Shown piece after piece: positions 5,993-10,052 of a stretch of DNA of 10,052 nucleotides. The translations under genes and the position numbers were made by a program. How positions within the stretch are numbered: position 1 is the first letter of the stretch; every line of letters starts with the position of its first letter. The stretch is from RBG-13-43-22 sp040755035 (GTDB taxonomy: Bacteria; Desulfobacterota; RBG-13-43-22): positions 1-10,052 of the forward strand of contig JBFMBU010000265.1 of NCBI GenBank assembly GCA_040755035.1, read 5' to 3'. The notes beneath the pieces are model-generated. The model was given only the letters and a program-made list of their open reading frames with translations. It was not told where the DNA came from and did no database searches.

Positions 5993-7334
5993 TTCCAGAG
6001 GCCGGGGCCGTTTGAACGGCAGCCTGGCGGGCCTTCTTTTCATTAACAGAAAGGAAAACCAGGAGACCGACCAGCAGAAAGATGACGATCAATCCCAACC
6101 CGGCCCGGTATCCCATCTTGGCCGCCGAGGTCGGGTCATAACCATATTTTTCCAGAATTTGGGAAACGCGAAAGGCCAAACCTCCGAAAGCCAGGGGCCC
6201 GATAAAGGAGGATGATTTCCCGGCTATGGCAAAGAAACTGAAGAACTCAGTGCTTTTTTGTTCCGGCACAAAGAGGCCGGTCATGGTCCTGCTCAAGGAT
6301 TGAACCCCGGTCAGGGCAAAACCGGCCAGGGCGCCGATAACAAAATAACCCCAAATGGTCTGGTTGAAGACCATCCAAACGACAATAAAGATCATCAGCA
6401 CCAGGGACAGGATCAGGGAGGGTTTACATCCACACCGTTCGCTCATCAGGCCGAAAAGATAGGCGCCGGCCGCACTGGTGACCTGGACGACAATCATGAA
6501 CAGGATCAACTGGGTCTGGTTCATCCCGAAGAGGACGATGCCGATGATGGAAGCGAAATTGAGGGCCATCAGGATCCCGTCATTATAGATCAAAAAGGAA
6601 AAAATAAACTTGACGAATTCCCGAAACTGTCTGACGGCCAGAATCGTTTCCTTGAGCCTCCGGAAAGCCAGGGTCAGATAATTCTCGCCAGGAGGCAAGG
6701 CGTGGGATCCGTTTCTTTCCCGGACCCGTAAAAAAAGAGGCAGAGAAGAAAGGGCGAAAAAGAGGGCGGTGAAAGCCGGGGCGGCCCGGACGATGAGCAG
6801 GTTCAAAGAGGGGTCCTTTTTGGTCAGGACGATGGGGGGAAGAATAAACAACAAACAAACTATGCCGCCGATACACCCTATAGCCCAGCCGTTTCCGGAA
6901 ACCCGGCTCATCTCCTCCGGCTCGGCAATATCGTGCAACAGGGCATTGTAAAAAACCTGACCCCCGCGATAGCCGATTTCAGCCAGAATGAAGAAGATCA
7001 TACCACTGAGAATATCACCTTTTTGAACAAAAAACAGCAGGGCGGTGAACACCCAGCAAACAGCGGAAAATAAAAATAAAAACTGCTTTTTATAGGCACT
7101 GTAATCGGCAATGGTCCCCAGGATGGGGGTCAGGATGGCCACCACCAGCATGGCTGCCCCCAGGGAGAAACCCCAGAGACGGGTCCCTTCCGTCCCGCCC
7201 ACCACGCCATTTTGAAAATAAGCCGAATAGACAGCCAGCAGGATAACGGCAGCGTAGGCCGAATTGCCGAAGTCAAACAGATACCAGGCCCTCTGCTGCC
7301 GCTTTTTTTCTCTGATCACTGCATCGGAATCCAT
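5985..7334 (-). CDS. MFS transporter of the UMF1/Atg22-like family
   Basis: This 449-residue polytopic membrane protein matches the length and motifs of the UMF1 branch of the major facilitator superfamily, related to the yeast vacuolar effluxer Atg22. RAWYLFDFGNSAYAAV (15-30) is the branch's N-terminal signature. TPILGTIADY (69-78) occupies the loop 2-3 position, and FYNALLHDIAEPEEMSRVSG (128-147) followed by GWAIGCIGG is another hallmark. A charged central loop near residue 210 separates the two helical halves. AGGGG, 7 nt before the ATG at 7334-7332, serves as ribosome binding site. The stop overlaps the start of the acyltransferase by 8 nt, so the two are cotranscribed. The pairing might suggest moving a lipid-related compound, but the substrate is unknown. 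Confidence 0.9.
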   Translation of the reverse strand: MDSDAVIREKKRQQRAWYLFDFGNSAYAAVILLAVYSAYFQNGVVGGTEGTRLWGFSLGAAMLVVAILTPILGTIADYSAYKKQFLFLFSAVCWVFTALLFFVQKGDILSGMIFFILAEIGYRGGQVFYNALLHDIAEPEEMSRVSGNGWAIGCIGGIVCLLFILPPIVLTKKDPSLNLLIVRAAPAFTALFFALSSLPLFLRVRERNGSHALPPGENYLTLAFRRLKETILAVRQFREFVKFIFSFLIYNDGILMALNFASIIGIVLFGMNQTQLILFMIVVQVTSAAGAYLFGLMSERCGCKPSLILSLVLMIFIVVWMVFNQTIWGYFVIGALAGFALTGVQSLSRTMTGLFVPEQKSTEFFSFFAIAGKSSSFIGPLAFGGLAFRVSQILEKYGYDPTSAAKMGYRAGLGLIVIFLLVGLLVFLSVNEKKARQAAVQTAPASGNE

Positions 7335-7427
7335 TCCAATTCCCCTAAGTTGTAAAGCGCTGTTCCCATCCGAAATCGCCTTCCTTCCTCACCTTCCTTG
7401 GGGACTGTTTGGTAATCAAAGTAGAGG

Positions 7428-7504
7428 GTCATTTCGAGCCAGGCGACAAATCTTGTTAACAGAAATAACCTGATCTGAAGATTTCTCCCTGTGTTCGAAA
7501 TGAC
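7428..7504. repeat. Interspersed-type inverted repeat, GTCATTTCGA...TCGAAATGAC
   Basis: The left arm (7428-7454) and inverted right arm (7478-7504) match at 21 of 27 positions, with perfect outer 10-bp ends (GTCATTTCGA/TCGAAATGAC) and perfect inner 7-bp ends (AAATCTT/AAGATTT). The loop is 23 nt. From memory, repeats with GTCATTTCGAG...AAATCTT ends occur in many copies in diverse bacterial genomes. The copy number here cannot be checked from the window. It lies between the divergent permease and carboxyltransferase genes, so it is not placed as a terminator. Mismatches concentrated mid-arm suggest decay. Confidence 0.65.
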
Positions 7505-7655
7505 AAACAAGGAAACCCCGATACTGCCTCATCCGGGTGAGGTTTACAAAGGCTTGCCCATGCTACCCTATTCTTTTTTTTTTTCAACAAAAATTTATTA
7601 TTTTCAAATTCATACCCCTGTTTCTTGTTTATTTTTTTGCATCTTTTTTCCAAAT
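7505..7655. other. T-rich gene-free spacer upstream of the carboxyltransferase promoter
   Basis: No gene is supported here. A small hairpin, CCTCA-TCCGGG-TGAGG (7527-7542), is followed by strongly T-biased DNA with several T-runs on the + strand. The runs sit directly upstream of the promoter at 7656 and might bend DNA or act like an UP element. The open frame through this stretch has low-complexity composition and no ribosome binding site. Confidence 0.4.
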
Positions 7656-7684
7656 TTGATATCCAGGTGGTATTTGTCTATACT
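7656..7684 (+). promoter_or_regulatory. Sigma70-type promoter for the carboxyltransferase gene
   Basis: TTGATA (7656-7661; 5/6) and TATACT (7679-7684; 5/6) are spaced 17 nt apart. The expected transcription start near 7691 leaves a leader of about 33 nt. AAGGA (7711-7715) follows as ribosome binding site, 8 nt before the ATG at 7724. Confidence 0.6.
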
Positions 7685-7723
7685 GGATCTTTCATCTAAT
7701 CGTCACAGAAAAGGACCAACGGC

Positions 7724-9307
7724 ATGAAGGAAAAATCGAATAATTACGATACGGATTGGCAGGAGGATATTGAAGAACTTAATCTGCGCAAATCCCTGGC
7801 CACCCAGATGGGCGGACCGGAGAACCTGGCCCGGCATCAGGCCGCCGGCCGTCTGAATGTCCGGGAGCGGATCGATCGCTTGCTTGATAAAGGGAGTTTT
7901 CATGAAACCGGTGGTATTACCGGGATCCCTACTTATGAAGGGGAACGTCTAATCAAACTCTTTCCTTCCAATTTCGTTATGGGATCGGGAAAGGTCAATG
8001 GCCGCCGGGTGGTGGTCGGGGCCGACGATTTTACCATCCGCGGCGGAGCGGCCGACGCCGCTATCGGACGTAAGGCCCCCTATGCCGAACGCATGGCCCT
8101 GGAACTGCGCTTGCCCATGATCCGACTGGTGGATGGAACCGGTGGCGGTGGAAGCGTCAAATCCCTGGAAACCATGACCCGCACCTATGTCCCGGCCAAC
8201 CCGGCCATGGAACTGATGGAACCGCTCCTGTCTACCGTACCGGTGGTCAGCGCCGCCTTAGGGTCGGTAGCCGGTCTGGGTGCGGCCCGGGTAGTCTTTT
8301 CCCATTTTTCGGTTATGCCAAAAAAAACCGCCCAATTGTTTGTAGCCGGGCCCCCGGTGGTCGAACCGGCTATCGGCCGCAAGATATCCAAGGAAGAACT
8401 CGGCGGCTCTCAAATCCATACCGGCGGTTTCGGGGCCGTGGACAATGAGGCCGACTCCGAGGAGGATGCCTTCAACCAAATTCGCAAGTTTCTGTCTTAT
8501 TTACCTGATTCCGTTTATGAAATTCCTCCAATTATTGAAACTGACGATCCCCCTTTCCGGACCGAGGAAGAACTGCTTCGGATCATTCCCAGAAACAAGC
8601 GTCTCCCCTACCCGGTCCGTCGTATCCTGGATCTGGTCCTGGATAAAGGGTCCTTTTTCGAGATCGGGAAAAAACACGGCCGTCCGGTGGTGACCGGTCT
8701 GGGCCGTTTAGTCGGCCGACCGGTGGGCATCATGGCCAGCGATCCGAACCATTTTGCCGGGGCTATCACCGCCCAGGCCGCGGATAAAATGGTCCGTTTT
8801 ATTGATCTGTGCGACACCTTTCATCTGCCCCTGGTCAATTTTGTGGATATCCCCGGTTTCATGGTCGGCATCGAATCGGAAAAAATGGCCACTATCCGTT
8901 TTGGAGCCCGATATATCTTTGCCGTTTATCAGGCCACCATCCCCTGGTGTTCCATTATCCTGCGCAAGGTTTTTGGTGTTGCCGGAGCGGCCCATGGCAA
9001 TCATTCCCACCTGAATCTGCGTTATGCCTGGCCTTCCGGGGAATGGGGATCGCTGCCCATCGCCGGCGGGGTTCAAGCCGCCTATCGCCGCGTTATCGAG
9101 GCCTCGGAAAACCCCGAGGCTAAACGGAAAGAAATTGAAGAGCGCTTGAATCAGGTCACCTCCCCTTTTCGGACAGCCGAAATCTTCGGAGTGGAGGAGA
9201 TCATCGATCCCCGCCAGACCAGGCCTTTGCTCTGTGAATGGGTGGAAACGGCCTATAAGCTCCTTCCCAGCGAACTGGGTCCCAAGAAACGGGGGATGCG
9301 GCCATAA
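7724..9307 (+). CDS. Acyl-CoA carboxylase carboxyltransferase (beta) subunit, PccB/MmdA family
   Basis: This 527-residue protein matches the usual length of biotin-dependent acyl-CoA carboxylase beta subunits, which move a carboxyl group between carboxybiotin and an acyl-CoA. The N-terminal crotonase-like half has GRLNVRERIDRLLDKGSFHE (42-61), ADDFTIRGG (100-108), the glycine-rich DGTGGGGSVKS (137-147) and the EELGG...H segment (224-232). The C-terminal half has YPVRRILDLVLDKGSFFEIG (296-315), VDIPGFMVG (374-382), GVAGAAHG (418-425) and the closing EEIIDPRQTR (491-500). The C-terminal glycine/alanine motif and AWPSGEWGSLP (435-445) mark a divergent branch compared with classical PccB, where KAYGGA-type motifs are usual. 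Propionyl-, methylmalonyl- or another acyl-CoA could be the substrate. No biotin carboxylase or biotin carrier gene lies within the window, so its partners must be encoded elsewhere. Its own promoter and an AAGGA site support expression from the ATG at 7724. Confidence 0.9.
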   Translation: MKEKSNNYDTDWQEDIEELNLRKSLATQMGGPENLARHQAAGRLNVRERIDRLLDKGSFHETGGITGIPTYEGERLIKLFPSNFVMGSGKVNGRRVVVGADDFTIRGGAADAAIGRKAPYAERMALELRLPMIRLVDGTGGGGSVKSLETMTRTYVPANPAMELMEPLLSTVPVVSAALGSVAGLGAARVVFSHFSVMPKKTAQLFVAGPPVVEPAIGRKISKEELGGSQIHTGGFGAVDNEADSEEDAFNQIRKFLSYLPDSVYEIPPIIETDDPPFRTEEELLRIIPRNKRLPYPVRRILDLVLDKGSFFEIGKKHGRPVVTGLGRLVGRPVGIMASDPNHFAGAITAQAADKMVRFIDLCDTFHLPLVNFVDIPGFMVGIESEKMATIRFGARYIFAVYQATIPWCSIILRKVFGVAGAAHGNHSHLNLRYAWPSGEWGSLPIAGGVQAAYRRVIEASENPEAKRKEIEERLNQVTSPFRTAEIFGVEEIIDPRQTRPLLCEWVETAYKLLPSELGPKKRGMRP

Positions 9308-9375
9308 TATCGGCAATGGGCATAGAGTTAGGAGTTTAGAGTTTTATTAAATAGTCTCGAAGAAAAGTCGTCACT

Positions 9376-9389
9376 CCGGTGAAAACCGG
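9376..9389. repeat. Small hairpin CCGGT-GAAA-ACCGG
   Basis: A 5-bp perfect stem closes a GAAA tetraloop, which is a GNRA-type stable loop if transcribed. It lies about 70 bp after the carboxyltransferase stop within the compound repeat and is not followed by a U-tract. Confidence 0.5.
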
Positions 9390-9467
9390 GGTCCAGGGGT
9401 GTTTTAACATTTAGAAGTAAATGGATTCCGGCTTTGGCTCATAATCCTTCGGTAGTCTTAAAATGCA

Positions 9468-9487
9468 GGTCGGTGGAACCACCGACC
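9468..9487. repeat. Perfect 9-bp palindromic arms, GGTCGGTGG-AA-CCACCGACC
   Basis: Arms 9468-9476 and 9479-9487 are perfectly complementary around AA. In RNA this would give a strong GC-rich hairpin with a slightly larger loop. It occupies the right-centre of the compound repeat. There is no U-tract directly after it, although a weak T-run follows at 9506-9510. It could help end carboxyltransferase transcripts. Confidence 0.55.
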
Positions 9488-9539
9488 GGAATGATGAAAA
9501 TGAACTTTTTACGACTTTTTTCGAGACCATCTTATTTAA

Positions 9540-9694
9540 CTTCAGAACTCATAACTTTTATTCATTGCTTTTAAGGCTATGCCTTATGCCTTTTTATGCC
9601 TTGTTTATGCCGTACAACTTTGATTCTGGCAAGGTTATCCCTATCCTATCTTCTTTGATTTTAGTTTTGCTAAGCAATCACCATTTCTTTTAGC
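9540..9694. other. Gene-free AT-rich spacer with short ATGCC reiteration
   Basis: No gene is supported. ATGCC recurs four times between 9579 and 9611 (starts at 9579, 9586, 9596 and 9607), mostly preceded by TT. The spacing is irregular (7, 10 and 11 bp). The reading frame across this stretch encodes low-complexity hydrophobic sequence with no ribosome binding site. Confidence 0.4.
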
Positions 9695-9723
9695 TTGACA
9701 CATTACCCGGCCCTTTTTATACT
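9695..9723 (+). promoter_or_regulatory. Near-consensus sigma70 promoter for carB
   Basis: TTGACA (9695-9700; 6/6) and TATACT (9718-9723; 5/6) are separated by exactly 17 nt, the best promoter match in the window. Transcription would start near 9730, giving a leader of about 73 nt. Since carB has its own promoter and the gene before it is unrelated, carA is probably not directly upstream in this genome. Confidence 0.7.
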
Positions 9724-9743
9724 CTGCCCAATCAAATCCATCG

Positions 9744-9774
9744 ACTAATTATTTTATTTGTAATTTTAATTAGT
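9744..9774 (+). repeat. AT-rich inverted repeat in the carB leader
   Basis: ACTAATTA (9744-9751) and TAATTAGT (9767-9774) are perfect 8-bp inverted copies with a 15-nt spacer. The stem would be weak in RNA because it is nearly all A-U. As DNA it could be an operator half-site pair just downstream of the promoter. No regulator is identified. Confidence 0.35.
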
Positions 9775-9802
9775 TATAAAAAAACCTACGGAGGGGCTTG
9801 TT

Positions 9803-10052
9803 ATGGCGATAAGGGAAGACATAAAAAAGGTTTTAATCATCGGATCCGGGCCGATTATTATCGGCCAGGCCTGTGAATTCGATTATTCAGGCACCCAGGC
9901 CTGCAAGGCCCTCAGGGAATTGGGTTATCAGATCGTCCTGGTCAATTCCAACCCGGCCACCATTATGACCGATCCCGGTATGGCCGATGCGACTTATATA
10001 GAACCCCTCAATTTTCAGACCATTAAAGAGATCATAGAAAAAGAACGCCCTG
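9803..10052 (+). CDS. carB: Carbamoyl-phosphate synthase large subunit, N-terminal part (truncated by window edge)
   Basis: The 83 complete codons encode the N-terminus of CarB, which makes carbamoyl phosphate from bicarbonate, ATP and glutamine-derived ammonia for arginine and pyrimidine synthesis. The start matches the family closely: KKVLIIGSGPIIIGQACEFDYSGTQ (residues 8-32), ACKALRELGYQIVLVNSNPATIMTDP (33-58), then MADATYIEPL (60-69). This is the pre-ATP-grasp region of the first synthetase half. GGAGG (9790-9794), 8 nt before the ATG, is a good ribosome binding site. The full protein is normally about 1,070 residues, so over 90% lies beyond the right edge. No break is seen in the visible part. 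carA is not in the window. Confidence 0.97.
   Translation, partial: MAIREDIKKVLIIGSGPIIIGQACEFDYSGTQACKALRELGYQIVLVNSNPATIMTDPGMADATYIEPLNFQTIKEIIEKERP

Larger units (their letters stand above)
9347..9539. repeat. Compound inverted repeat with CCGG-rich core in the carboxyltransferase-carB spacer
   Basis: Outer arms GTCTCGAAGAAAAGTCGT (9354-9371) and ACGACTTTTTTCGAGAC (9511-9527) are inverted copies differing by one inserted base. Further pairing extends outward (TTAAATA 9347-9353 with TATTTAA 9533-9539, after 5 extra bases on the right) and inward (CCGGT 9376-9380 with ACCGG 9485-9489, after about 16 extra bases on the right). The core holds two local hairpins and a GGATTCCGGC segment (9423-9432) of the style seen in GTCATTCCGG-type bacterial interspersed repeats. 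No transposase or clear target duplication was found. An open frame starting inside this repeat (9463) is not considered a gene. Confidence 0.6.

Noticed and set aside
7491..7727. Small open frame (78 residues) ahead of the carboxyltransferase
   Set aside because: It starts inside the inverted repeat and crosses the T-rich spacer and promoter. It has a Phe/Ser/Leu-rich translation and no ribosome binding site.
8708..9316. 202-residue open frame on the minus strand opposite the carboxyltransferase
   Set aside because: It is antisense to conserved carboxyltransferase motifs, with biased composition and no ribosome binding site or domain.
9463..9693. Small hydrophobic open frame (76 residues) in the carB upstream spacer
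   Set aside because: It begins within the palindromic repeat, lacks a ribosome binding site and consists of low-complexity AT-rich translation. Its end abuts the carB promoter.

Overview
The window comes from a bacterial chromosome of moderate GC content, with AT-rich intergenic spacers. The best guess is a Desulfobacterota (deltaproteobacterial) anaerobe. This rests on the gene mix: a polyferredoxin paired with a Tat-exported DUF362 protein, an acyl-CoA carboxyltransferase and UMF1-type and MATE transporters. Interspersed inverted repeats of the kinds present here are also common in that group. The taxonomic call is an inference from style and not a marker-gene assignment.

Layout. (1) 1-822 (+): the 3' part of a P1-family (DmpA/NylC-like) self-processing N-terminal-nucleophile hydrolase, cut by the left edge. 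(2) 3397-849 (-): a two-gene operon joined by a TAATG stop/start overlap. It encodes a Tat-exported DUF362 protein, then a 539-residue fusion of a NapH-like membrane ferredoxin and a NapG-like polyferredoxin with a Tat-like motif at the joint. (3) 3398-3713: a divergent control region holding a 105-bp MITE-like element (20-bp inverted ends, 19/20 match, abutting 7-bp direct repeats) between candidate promoters for the two sides. (4) 3714-5114 (+): a MATE efflux transporter. It converges through a repeat-built hairpin (5124-5211) on (5) 7334-5225 (-): a UMF1/Atg22-type MFS permease overlapping a PlsC-type acyltransferase. (6) 7335-7723: a divergent spacer with an interspersed inverted repeat, T-rich DNA and a good sigma70 promoter. 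(7) 7724-9307 (+): a PccB/MmdA-type carboxyltransferase without a biotin carboxylase or biotin carrier nearby. (8) 9308-9802: a spacer with a compound inverted repeat and a near-consensus promoter for (9) 9803-10052 (+): the start of carB, cut by the right edge.

The genes do not form one pathway. The tightest functional unit is the DUF362/NapHG-fusion pair, which looks like an electron-transfer module at the cytoplasmic membrane with an unknown partner. The MFS/acyltransferase pair is a second translationally overlapping unit. Carboxyltransferase and carB are housekeeping-type metabolic genes with their own promoters. The clearest non-coding signal is the MITE-like element at 3494-3598. Three more intergenic inverted repeats, each of different sequence, lie in the other spacers.
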